A DNA stretch of 15,224 bases. Source: an uncultured Planctomycetaceae bacterium (GTDB lineage Bacteria > Planctomycetota > Planctomycetia > Planctomycetales > Planctomycetaceae). The translations under genes were made by a program, and so were the position numbers. This document shows, piece after piece, positions 8,801-15,224 of the stretch. The notes under the pieces are model-generated. The model was not told the DNA's origin, ran no database searches, and saw only the letters and a list, made by a program, of their open reading frames with translations. The DNA is taken from contig CAIJTL010001017.1 of the NCBI GenBank assembly GCA_903823545.1, positions 1 through 15,224 of the forward strand, written 5' to 3'. Numbering within the stretch: the first letter of the stretch is position 1; each line of letters starts with the position of its first letter.

Positions 8801-9150
8801 GCAATCGCGTCCTTGGTCTCGACTTGATAGATCAAGTTCGTGCCACCGGCCAAATCGATGCCAAGCCGCATCGCGTTTTTCCAACCGCTGATTTCGCCCG
8901 AATTAATGATCGCAAAAACGAACGGTGCCAGACCCAACGTAAATGAAAGGAGCACAGTGCCGATGCGATTTGAGAACTCTTTCAATCGCAACGCGCGAGC
9001 CAGAAACGCACCCACGACGTAAGGAAGCACGCAGAGCGCAACCAACATCAGCAAGCGAACTCCAATATCCATGCCAGGAGTCTCTTTGACGTTTTCGGCA
9101 ACTTTGTCTGCCGCTGCAAGGAGCGTCATTCCCCTCGAAAGATCGTTCAT
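5830..9150 (-). CDS. secDF: SecD-SecF fusion protein translocase subunit
   Basis: A 1106-residue RND-family protein that uses the proton gradient to help pull preproteins through SecYEG. The SecD half holds LGIDLAGGTNLIYQVE (start of the P1 head), ILLDGQLHSAPNI, and TM segments with GMAVDTNVLIYERMREE (about residues 390-545). The SecF half starts near residue 565 with a TM segment and LDIDFSGGSMVTFQF, and ends with TM segments containing GYSLNDTIVIFDRVREIRGR (about 905-1095). Two features are unusual: an extra hydrophobic helix at about residues 29-53 before the usual first TM, and a Lys/Glu-rich insertion (about 715-810) that splits an enlarged SecF periplasmic domain. It lies 59 bp downstream of yajC. 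The start is ambiguous: ATG at 9150 is weakly preceded by GGGGATAAG, while ATG at 9129 has GAGGGG almost touching it. The fusion is intact, without a frameshift. Confidence 0.97.
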   Translation of the reverse strand: MNDLSRGMTLLAAADKVAENVKETPGMDIGVRLLMLVALCVLPYVVGAFLARALRLKEFSNRIGTVLLSFTLGLAPFVFAIINSGEISGWKNAMRLGIDLAGGTNLIYQVETKDAIAEGKNVDSAMNQLVQTIQKRINPSGTEEVAVRRVGTDRIEIIIPGADQGVVADKKRSMTRIGSLEFGIVANSRNHSSIIKQGLAQPKTKDTVTDGSRVIAVWRTVSPIGEVPSSGTAQVATRAVERRDPKLGKDVPVTQVLIIQEKEDDVVTGRFLTRATVGLSETGSAAVNFSFNGEGASRFFRLTNSNRPSNDGHKRQLAILLDGQLHSAPNINSTISDNGQITGNFSQQELQALVGVLNAGALDLPINPEPIAEFSISPLLGVDVQRKGMMSIWLSSLGVFIFMLAYYRFSGVIADLSLVLNLVLILGSMAICNATFTLPGLAGMVLTIGMAVDTNVLIYERMREEMARGSSLRMTIFNGFDKALSAIVDSNITTLIAAVVLYMIGTDQIKGFAVSLFIGITMSMFSALYFGHLMFDIAERKRWVKELKMGKLIGVPKYDFISKMKAAATFSASFIVVGLVLLFARGTESLDIDFSGGSMVTFQFKEPQQIDDVRAKLSATFSNSMSLERLALSDESAVSESGRQFRLRTKEQDVNKIRDGISQTFADQKYELKRVTLKFTPLSKSVSKSESEKTNSNVVFSDLSERVPVAQGDDDVKAASAKEEEKKPEDKAEKPSAEEKKNEEKKPETSEEEKDEKPKTAETKKADKQDEKKADPEKTEAIKGKDSETPAKTDTADTPLKTDSDADDNFAGGLRSELSFSSELTASTATAYLMTELQKVNKSYVEPEALFRLTGLEGSGTSAKEGAVRSYSKILFEARTTVPTSDLETALAAMQKTMETTPIFEEVSNFASSVAEDMRYMAVLALLASGAATIIYLWFRFTKADFGVAAVVAVFHDVLFVLACLPMAYYLSKIPTLGPLLGLDDFKLNLSVVAAFLTIIGYSLNDTIVIFDRVREIRGRNPNLTAQMVNDSVNQTLSRTILTATTVFIVVAILYFVGGEGIHGFAFCMLVGTLVGTYSTVFIASPFLLWMMNREQNQNRALSNHK
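6720..7005 (-). repeat. Low-complexity Lys/Glu-rich coding tract in secDF
   Basis: About 95 codons of mostly GAA, AAA/AAG, GAC and GCT coding a Lys/Glu/Asp/Ala/Thr run (EEEKKPEDKAEKPSAEEKK and onward). It reads as imperfect variations on short E-K-P units rather than an exact tandem repeat. It lies in the SecF periplasmic domain and is likely disordered. The opposite strand gives a long but meaningless Ser/Phe-rich frame. Confidence 0.85.
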
Positions 9151-9209
9151 TGAGTCTTATCCCCAATTCAGTTTCAAAAGCTCAAATTGTTTTGAGAATC
9201 CGTGCCAAG

Positions 9210-9593
9210 TTAGCTAGCTGATGACTTGTTAGGTTCGGTCGGAGGCGTGTCTGAAAGTGGGCCCTGGATTGCACTCCGCAAGAACTGCAACTTGACGTTG
9301 TCGTCTACTCGCAAAGTCACTTCTTTGCCATCACCCGAGAAGTTAGTCACGGTGCCAATGATCCCAGAAAACGTCACAACGCGATCGTTTTTCTTCAGTG
9401 CACTCAGCAGTTTTTCGCGTTGTTGACGCTCACGACTCTGAGGCCGGATCACGATGAAGTACATTAACATGGCCATCATGACCAACATGGGCATCATCGC
9501 CCGAAGTAGCTCGCCAAAATTTTGAGGAGCTTGCTGCGGCGCAGCCTCAGCTTCTGCCAGTGCCAGCAGAGAAATCATCGACAAAAAATCCAT
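9210..9593 (-). CDS. yajC: Preprotein translocase subunit YajC
   Basis: A 127-residue small membrane protein that associates with SecDF. It has a hydrophobic N-terminus, an Ala/Gln/Pro linker, one TM segment (MMPMLVMMAMLMYFIVIRPQ), and the family signature that follows: RPQSRERQQREKLLSALKKN, then DRVVTFSGIIGTVTNF. The ATG at 9593 is preferred since it gives the usual family length; a longer frame starts at ATG 9623 or TTG 9638, and none of these has a clear Shine-Dalgarno. The downstream gene is secDF, the usual neighbour, so the two are very likely one transcript ending at the 5771-5803 hairpin. The C-terminal tail (PSDTPPTEPNKSSAS-like) is polar and short. Confidence 0.93.
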   Translation of the reverse strand: MDFLSMISLLALAEAEAAPQQAPQNFGELLRAMMPMLVMMAMLMYFIVIRPQSRERQQREKLLSALKKNDRVVTFSGIIGTVTNFSGDGKEVTLRVDDNVKLQFLRSAIQGPLSDTPPTEPNKSSAS

Positions 9594-9909
9594 ACTTGCA
9601 GTCCAAATCCTAAGTTCGCACATGCGCAAATGATTCAAAATGCGGCGTGACCCTTAAGGCCAAAACGCCGTGACCTGAAGTCTCGCAAGGCGTTCCGCTG
9701 AAAATCCATCCGCAAAGAGGAGGCGTAGTTTAGAGTTGGCCTCCCCAGCGGGCAAGCAGCGTGCAACGCATGGCATCACCCCTTCTCTCGCACGCAGATA
9801 TGCGACGAAACACGGATATACCTTGATAAAGCTTCGCGGGAGGCAACTTCTTCGATGAATCACGGATGATATTTGGAAATGTCACGATGCCTTGGAAAGA
9901 AATTGCAAA
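9594..9909. other. Upstream region of yajC
   Basis: No convincing gene. A 69-codon minus-strand frame (9654-9863, GTG start) has no domain, no ribosome binding site and atypical codon choice, so it is not called. The yajC promoter should lie here. A direct repeat CGTGACC occurs at 9646-9652 and 9669-9675, 23 bp apart, about two helical turns, which could be paired protein-binding sites, but this is only a suggestion. Confidence 0.5.
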
Positions 9910-10028
9910 ATGGTCGAGCGGATCGAAAAGTACTCCGAGAACTTTCAGGCTAAATGGCCAACTGCGTCACCAAATGATGACTTCGACGTAGCCCGGGCTC
10001 GGTACCTCAAATCGAGAATCATCAACGC

Positions 10029-10032
<4 letters not shown>
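9910..10032 (+). CDS. Possible 40-residue protein convergent with pyrF
   Basis: ATG at 9910, with a purine-rich GGAAAGAA around 9894-9901 as a possible ribosome binding site, opens a 40-codon frame. The product begins [16 protein letters not shown] and ends [14 protein letters not shown], with charged, balanced composition and a run of G-starting codons. Its TAA stop (10030-10032) overlaps the complementary-strand stop of pyrF (10029-10031). The frame is open upstream to a TGA near 9856, so it could be a slightly longer protein or the tail of a lost gene. No family recognised; real status uncertain. Confidence 0.35.
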
Positions 10033-10982
<950 letters not shown>

Positions 10983-11120
10983 GGTCGCCGGATTGTGTCG
11001 GGCTCTCATCGCGTGAGCAAGCGGCAGCAACTTGACCTCAAATTCCAACCCGTCGTCACAATGCACGACCCGCAGGTAGGTCGTAACGGTCGTAGCGCAA
11101 AAATCAGCAAGTTCTTCAAT

Positions 11121-11132
11121 TGCAAATTTGCA
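11121..11132. repeat. Perfect 12-bp palindrome between pyrF and the S41 gene
   Basis: TGCAAATTTGCA is a perfect dyad about 140 bp upstream of the pyrF start and 260 bp upstream of the protease start. It could be an operator half-site pair for the divergent genes. It also contains, on the minus strand, the heptamer A AAT TTG in the phase of the upstream frame described above. Confidence 0.4.
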
Positions 11133-11378
11133 TCACGCAAAAGGTGGCCTAAAGTAATCACAACGTCACGGCCATGAGGCAAATCGTCAACACTGTTGCC
11201 GTGACACCACAGACCAACATGAGTAACACCTAAGAGACGGTGAACGGCGTCAGGGTCAGCTTTGCGGCTGTCTCCTAACGACGCGGAGGTTGGGCTCGGG
11301 GCATGGAACTGTTCCGGTGTGGTTTGAAGCCAGCGAATGCGGGCTTTGACGGGAATGTGTTTCGTGTCATCCAACTTC

Positions 11379-11384
11379 GAGGAG
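11379..11384 (+). promoter_or_regulatory. Shine-Dalgarno fixing start at 11391
   Basis: GAGGAG six bases before ATG 11391. The frame itself is open from an earlier ATG at 11337, but only 11391 has this site and is followed at once by a signal peptide. Confidence 0.75.
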
Positions 11385-11390
11385 CGGGGC

Positions 11391-13070
11391 ATGGCTTTGG
11401 GACTTCTTCGCCAGCGGTGCTGGCTGATTGCGGTGTTGCTGGGCACTTTGATGGTTGCACCGAGCGTTTCGCTTGCCGCCCCCAAAGTGCGCATCGACAG
11501 CAAAGACGCTCGCCAAGCATCGCAAGTTGGCGAAGATTTCGAACGAACTCGGCGCTGGATCGATGCGATCGAACATTACGAAGCATCCCTGAAAAAGTGG
11601 CCCGAAGACCGCGAACTGAGCTACGGACTGCGACGTTCCAAAATCCACTTTGGCATTGAGCGACGCTATTCCGACAACAGCTTTCGCAAGAGCATGTTGA
11701 CGTTATCGCGAGCCGACGCGCTGTCACTCTTCGATGATGTGATTAACAAAATTAAATCGAGCTTTGTCGACCCACTGAGTTCGACATCATTCGTGGCTCA
11801 TGGAACCGAGAGCCTCTATCTGGCGTTGGCCAGCGAGCGATTTCTGGATCACCATCTGCCAGATCGTAACAGTCGCCAGAACACACGCGATTCGATTGCT
11901 CGTTTGCGAGAAACGCTTCGCAAGAACTACTGGAACAAGCCGCTCAATGGCGGATTTGCCGCTCACCAAACCGTGAGCGAAGTCGCCACGATGGCCGAAC
12001 AAACAACTGGCCTGAATGGAACAGCGGTCGTCATGGAATACCTTTTTGGCGGCTGTAATGCGTTGGACGACTACAGCAACTGCTTGACTCCCGATCGATT
12101 GAGCGACCTCTACGACAACATCGACGGCGAGTTCGTGGGACTCGGTATCGAGATGAAAGCGGAAGCCGGCCGGGGGCTGTATCTGGTTAATGTCCTTCCA
12201 GAAAGTCCGGCCGCTGAAGCAGGCTTGCATGTCGGTGATTACATCGTCGCGATTGACGGCATCGACTGCCGCAACATGTCGACCGACGAAGCGGCAGGCA
12301 AGCTCAAGGGAACTCCAAATAGCCGAGTGCGACTCGACCTAAGCGGACTCTCCGCTGCTGATCGTCGTTCGGTCAATGTTGTCCGACGCGCCGTTCAAGT
12401 GAAGAGCATCCCCGTCGTAAAGATGGTCGATGAGTCACGCGGTATCGGTTACATCCAAATGACTGGCTTCCAAAAGAGTTCACCTGCTGAATTGGATGAC
12501 GCTCTTGCACGACTCAATCGTCAGGGATTGCGATTGCTGATTTGGGACGTGCGTGGAAATCCTGGTGGATTGCTGACCGCCGCAGTCGAAGTGCTCGATC
12601 GCTTCATCGATAACGGCGTGCTGGTTTCCACCAAAGGTCGAACGACGGATCAAAACTGGTCGTACTCAGCTCGTCGTCAAAATTCCTCGAACGTTCCAAT
12701 CGTGTTGCTGACGGACGAGAACAGTGCCAGCGCCAGCGAAATCGTCGCCGGTGCCATCCGAGATCATCAGCGCGGCACGATTGTCGGTCGCAAAACTTAC
12801 GGTAAGTGGTCTGTTCAAAGCATCTTCCCAGTTCAACGAAACGTCGGGCTTCGACTCACCACCGCCAAGTTTTACTCGCCTGCTGGAAAGACTCTCGGCA
12901 AGATCGGAGTGAAGCCAGACATCGAGGTTGAACTCCCCGAACACGTCGTGCTGCACCGTGGTCCAATGGCAAATTCACTCGACGAAGATCCGGACATTCG
13001 TAAAGCACTCGACGTCGCTCGCGATCAACTCGAAGGTCGCCGACTCTTCTCAAATCGTGCAACAGATTGA
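11391..13070 (+). CDS. Exported PDZ-containing S41 peptidase (CtpA-like)
   Basis: A 559-residue serine protease of the C-terminal processing (tail-specific) family, acting outside the cytoplasm. Residues 1-29 (GLLRQRCWLIAVLLGTLMVAPSVSLA) are a signal peptide. A TPR-like helical hairpin follows (EDFERTRRWIDAIEHYEASL), then a helical region, a PDZ domain at about residues 246-330 (GLGIEMK, SPAAEAGLHVGDYIVAIDG), and the S41 core (GIGYIQMTGF, LIWDVRGNPGGLL). By alignment with E. coli Prc spacing the catalytic Ser is 447 in NSASASE and the Lys is 472, 25 residues later as in Prc; Asp458 matches the Prc Asp441 position. The usual GKG around the Lys is GKW here. PDZ-mediated recognition of substrate C-termini is a family property; the target is unknown. 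Confidence 0.94.
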   Translation: MALGLLRQRCWLIAVLLGTLMVAPSVSLAAPKVRIDSKDARQASQVGEDFERTRRWIDAIEHYEASLKKWPEDRELSYGLRRSKIHFGIERRYSDNSFRKSMLTLSRADALSLFDDVINKIKSSFVDPLSSTSFVAHGTESLYLALASERFLDHHLPDRNSRQNTRDSIARLRETLRKNYWNKPLNGGFAAHQTVSEVATMAEQTTGLNGTAVVMEYLFGGCNALDDYSNCLTPDRLSDLYDNIDGEFVGLGIEMKAEAGRGLYLVNVLPESPAAEAGLHVGDYIVAIDGIDCRNMSTDEAAGKLKGTPNSRVRLDLSGLSAADRRSVNVVRRAVQVKSIPVVKMVDESRGIGYIQMTGFQKSSPAELDDALARLNRQGLRLLIWDVRGNPGGLLTAAVEVLDRFIDNGVLVSTKGRTTDQNWSYSARRQNSSNVPIVLLTDENSASASEIVAGAIRDHQRGTIVGRKTYGKWSVQSIFPVQRNVGLRLTTAKFYSPAGKTLGKIGVKPDIEVELPEHVVLHRGPMANSLDEDPDIRKALDVARDQLEGRRLFSNRATD

Positions 13071-13138
13071 TTTCAACGACTCAAGCAACGAAGTCAGACA
13101 TCGCTCAAGAGTTCGCTGTCGACTGAGGCACTATTATT

Positions 13139-13177
13139 GACCGAAGGTCTTCTGAAGCCATCAGGAGACCTTCGGTC
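13139..13177 (+). terminator. Probable rho-independent terminator of the S41 gene
   Basis: A 17-bp stem (GACCGAAGGTCTTCTGA at 13139-13155 against 13161-13177) with one G-T wobble and a five-base loop, followed by GTTTCGTT. The T-run is short, but the stem is long, GC-rich and sits 68 bp after the protease stop. Confidence 0.75.
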
Positions 13178-13327
13178 GTTTCGTTGATGTGTCGATCGAG
13201 GACCGATCACAACGGCAGTGAGAAGCTTCAACGTTGTTTGAAAGCTCGCCTCAGGTACGATCCCGCCCAGTTCGTCGTAAGACGTTGAACCTCTTATTAG
13301 CGCCACCCATTTTTCTGAGGTTTTGAG

Positions 13328-14038
13328 ATGCGGAAAATCGCTCGTGCGTTGATGTCGGTTGTACTCGTTGCTGGTGCAGTCGCCGTTGCTTGGTCTTCAG
13401 AGGCAGATGAACTGCGGGCGAAAGCCAAACGCATGCAACAAGAAGCAGAACAATTGGCACAGAACGGCCACGAGGAAGAGGCAGAAAAGCTTGGTCGCGA
13501 AATCAAAGAACTCCTGCAAGCTGCGCAGCGACACGATCAGAAACCATTAAATCGCTCGGATAACGAGATCAGCGAATTACGTCAGCAGTTGAAAGCACTC
13601 ACAGAGAAAGCACACGCACTGAAGGAAACAAACAACGAAGAAGGCCTGGCAAAACTGCGTGAACACAAAGCGGCCATCGAACGCGAGCTTGCTGAATTGG
13701 AAGGGCGTCAAAGGAGAAAGCTCGCTCCGAAGCATGGCAAGCAATCGGACAAAGTCTCCGAAGGAATGGAAGACGCCTCGCGGCGAATTAAGCACATTCA
13801 AATCGCTGTCGAAAACCTTCGTGCGGCCGGTATACACGACGTCGCGGAAGAGGCCACCCGACGTGCCGAGGCGATGGAACGTGAACTCCACCAAGTTCGC
13901 GAACGAGCACTTGCCGAACAGAACGGAACGAAAAAAGGATTGAGCAAACACGGAGATCCGCTCGACGAATTGCGGCATGAGCTTCAACGAGTTCGCGCCG
14001 AATTGAACGAACTTCGAGACGAGATCAAGAAGCGATGA
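13328..14038 (+). CDS. Exported coiled-coil protein, function unknown
   Basis: A 236-residue protein starting at ATG 13328 with TGAGG at 13316-13320, seven bases upstream. Residues 1-24 (RKIARALMSVVLVAGAVAVA core) are a signal peptide with likely cleavage before SSEADEL. Nearly all the rest is Lys/Glu/Arg/Ala/Leu-rich with heptad-like leucine spacing: about residues 25-65, 80-125 and 140-235, separated by short polar linkers (RHDQKPLNRSDN and KLAPKHGKQSD). Glu-Leu-Arg units recur (ELRQQL, ELRHELQRVRAELNELRDEI). It resembles no catalytic family; long periplasmic helices of this type are common in planctomycetes and may serve a structural or scaffold role. Transcription is probably from its own promoter after the hairpin at 13139-13177. 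Confidence 0.88.
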   Translation: MRKIARALMSVVLVAGAVAVAWSSEADELRAKAKRMQQEAEQLAQNGHEEEAEKLGREIKELLQAAQRHDQKPLNRSDNEISELRQQLKALTEKAHALKETNNEEGLAKLREHKAAIERELAELEGRQRRKLAPKHGKQSDKVSEGMEDASRRIKHIQIAVENLRAAGIHDVAEEATRRAEAMERELHQVRERALAEQNGTKKGLSKHGDPLDELRHELQRVRAELNELRDEIKKR

Positions 14039-14184
14039 CCGCTTCGCTTGGCCAGCAAAATCGCCAAATGAAATAGTCGGCCTTCATGCAAAGGTGATCG
14101 CCAAACTTGCGATCTGGCAGCTTGAACCGCCGGATTCATTAGGCAGTTTGGCTCAAGTTGTTCTAAAGGACGGGACTGGATCTT
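14039..14184. terminator. Convergent intergenic region with weak hairpins
   Basis: The coiled-coil gene and the DUF1559 gene converge here. A 6-bp hairpin (GATCGC 14096-14101 with GCGATC 14109-14114) and a longer imperfect one (14118-14128 with 14150-14160, one A-C mismatch and one G-T pair) are present, but neither has a T-run. They may act as weak shared terminators. Nothing else is seen. Confidence 0.25.
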
Positions 14185-15054
14185 CTAAAACTCTCCAACA
14201 ACTTCGCGTCCATTACGGGTGGATAAGCTGCGTTGCGCGTTGGCATCAATCTTCTCGTTCAAGAACCTGACTTGGCCATCGGTCATCAAGGCGTGAGCGC
14301 CACTCGTGTGATAGCTCGATAACTGAAAGCGTCGTTCGTTACACGCTGAAGCGGGCGGATTAATACCCGACTTGCACGACGGTGTGGCTCCGAATGTCTG
14401 CCACCAGCGAAGCACTGCCCTTGCATAACCTTGAGTGCCTCCGCCGCCACCACCTCCTCCGCCTCCTCCACCGCCCCCTGCAACACCACAGGCCCAGCCC
14501 CCCATGTCGTAAGCAATTTCGCTGGCAGCGATCGTTTGTGATGTCCCGTCCCGAACATCGCGTAAAGCAACACTCGACAACGGAAACAGCAAACCGTCAT
14601 TTTGCCCCGGTTGAGTTCCCGCGTTGGCGGCGTAATGGCTTTGACCGAAGAGTCCGCTGACCGGTTGCGATTGATCATGCGACGGACACAAGTAGGCTGG
14701 CAGCGTCGTAAACACGACGGCCGCATTGCTTGCGTGGTTGAATGCCAAGTTGAAGTTGTACTTCTTCAACAAGGTATCCTGCTCCATGAACGGCAATTGC
14801 ATCGTCATCCATGTATGTAGTTGGTTGGTTGCTGAAGCCGTACTGTTTGCACCGAGAACCCCCATCGGAAAAACGCGGTGCGTCCCTTCGTAATTGTGCA
14901 ACGCGAGACCAATTTGCTTGAGGTTGTTGCGACATTGCGATCGCCGCGCCGCTTCGCGAGCGTTCTGAACAGCCGGCAGCAGCAGGGCAATCAGTATCGC
15001 GATGATCGCTATCACGACGAGCAATTCAATCAGCGTAAAACCTTTGCGAGACAT
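14185..15054 (-). CDS. DUF1559 protein with prepilin-type N-terminus and polyglycine run
   Basis: A 289-residue protein of the large planctomycete DUF1559 family (pseudopilin-like). ATG 15054 is chosen because AGGAG (15061-15065) lies six bases upstream and it places the prepilin motif at the very start: [10 protein letters not shown], with Gly5 as the peptidase cleavage position and Glu10 as the usual conserved Glu. The hydrophobic helix ([20 protein letters not shown]), then [20 protein letters not shown] and [13 protein letters not shown], follow as in the family. The C-terminus has the H-X9-DG motif: His249, Asp259-Gly260, then VRFL. Residues 193-206 are 14 consecutive glycines, replacing a normally short loop after GGWACGVA. 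The protein is likely membrane-anchored and exposed outside the cytoplasm; its role is unknown, and genomes of this group carry many paralogues. Confidence 0.95.
   Translation of the reverse strand: MSRKGFTLIELLVVIAIIAILIALLLPAVQNAREAARRSQCRNNLKQIGLALHNYEGTHRVFPMGVLGANSTASATNQLHTWMTMQLPFMEQDTLLKKYNFNLAFNHASNAAVVFTTLPAYLCPSHDQSQPVSGLFGQSHYAANAGTQPGQNDGLLFPLSSVALRDVRDGTSQTIAASEIAYDMGGWACGVAGGGGGGGGGGGGGGTQGYARAVLRWWQTFGATPSCKSGINPPASACNERRFQLSSYHTSGAHALMTDGQVRFLNEKIDANAQRSLSTRNGREVVGEF
14437..14478 (-). repeat. 42-bp run of 14 glycine codons
   Basis: Fourteen GGN codons in a row (GGC, GGA, GGT and one GGG mixed), coding Gly193-Gly206 of the DUF1559 protein. The mixture of codons, not an exact trinucleotide repeat, suggests the run is older than recent slippage, though expansion of GGA/GGC units remains plausible. 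Confidence 0.95.
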
Positions 15055-15224
15055 AACGGGCTCCTGTCCCGACGAGGTGCGCGTTGTCCCCATCGACAAG
15101 ACTGCCGCCGCTGGCAAAAGAGGAATCGAAATATGGCCGGTCAAACGGCGGCGGCTGAATTGTGAGCCACGAACAACCTCATCGCTCCGCAGGAACCAAA
15201 CGCAACACTCAGCAGCAAGACCGC
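15055..15224. other. Upstream region of the DUF1559 gene
   Basis: Contains the AGGAG ribosome binding site at 15061-15065 (minus strand). The reading frame stays open upstream to 15144 but carries no conserved sequence. The promoter is presumably here or beyond the window edge; I cannot pick it out. No other gene is seen up to the right edge. Confidence 0.5.

Larger units (their letters stand above)
10983..11392 (-). pseudogene. Possible frameshifted coding region upstream of pyrF
   Basis: Two minus-strand frames look protein-like in succession. The first runs from an ATG at 11392 and contains ADPDAVHRLLGVTHVGLW and [17 protein letters not shown]; its codons mostly follow an RNY-like pattern with pyrimidine third bases. 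Beyond about 11125 that frame becomes Cys/Arg-rich and loses acidic residues until its stop at 11006, while the frame of pyrF becomes protein-like: [19 protein letters not shown], then [19 protein letters not shown], running in frame into MTHYIQRL of pyrF. A stop closes the pyrF frame just above 11131. So a -1 shift near 11123-11129 would join an N-terminal segment of about 90 residues to an extended PyrF. It may be a decayed or indel-bearing gene, an unrecognised gene coupled to pyrF by ATGA, or chance. I do not recognise a family. Confidence 0.3.

Noticed and set aside
9181..9196. Small hairpin (CTCAAA / TTTGAG) between yajC and secDF
   Set aside because: Six AT-rich base pairs with a four-base loop and no T-run; too weak to be a terminator within a two-gene unit.
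9654..9863. 69-codon minus-strand frame upstream of yajC
   Set aside because: GTG start without ribosome binding site, no domain, codon pattern unlike the neighbouring genes.
11065..11129. Programmed -1 frameshift signal for a PyrF fusion
   Set aside because: The heptamer A AAT TTG is in the right phase, but the only nearby hairpin is too distant and there is no upstream stimulator, so only an apparent frame change is reported, not a proven recoding site.

Overview
The window looks like chromosomal DNA of a planctomycete (Planctomycetaceae-like) of roughly half G+C. The main reasons are a DUF1559 protein with a prepilin-type N-terminus and an H-X9-DG C-terminal motif, a single-gene SecD-SecF fusion next to yajC, a very large secreted TPR/DUF3857/transglutaminase-like protein, and an HTTM-domain membrane protein paired with a small membrane-anchored partner. 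No phage, insertion sequence, CRISPR array, tRNA or rRNA was found.

Layout. Positions 1-1198 (minus strand): the N-terminal part of an HTTM-domain membrane protein, cut by the window edge, preceded in the same direction by a 222-residue protein with one N-terminal membrane segment. Positions 1199-1572: divergent intergenic region, perhaps with one small minus-strand ORF. Positions 1573-5691 (plus): a 1372-residue exported protein with two related N-terminal modules, TPRs, DUF3857 and a transglutaminase-like Cys-His-Asp core. It converges on a 14-bp perfect hairpin (5771-5803) that best serves as the terminator of the minus-strand yajC-secDF pair (9593 down to 5830). Positions 9594-10032: upstream region of yajC plus a possible 40-codon plus-strand ORF whose stop overlaps that of pyrF. 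Positions 10029-10982 (minus): pyrF, orotidine 5'-phosphate decarboxylase. Positions 10983-11390: nominally the divergent promoter region of pyrF and an S41 peptidase, but its minus strand reads like protein in two frames joined near 11125. Positions 11391-13070 (plus): exported PDZ/S41 (CtpA-like) protease, ended by a 17-bp hairpin at 13139-13177. Positions 13328-14038 (plus): exported coiled-coil protein. Positions 14185-15054 (minus): the DUF1559 protein with a run of 14 glycines.

How the genes work together: most products act at or beyond the cytoplasmic membrane. YajC and SecDF assist Sec export. The transglutaminase-like protein, the S41 protease, the coiled-coil protein and the DUF1559 protein all carry export or prepilin signals and are likely clients of that machinery. 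PyrF (UMP synthesis) is the only clear cytoplasmic metabolic enzyme. No gene cluster looks like a dedicated defence or biosynthetic system. The features most worth checking are the apparent frameshifted coding region upstream of pyrF, the enlarged charged SecF periplasmic domain, the polyglycine insert, and the duplicated module of the giant protein.
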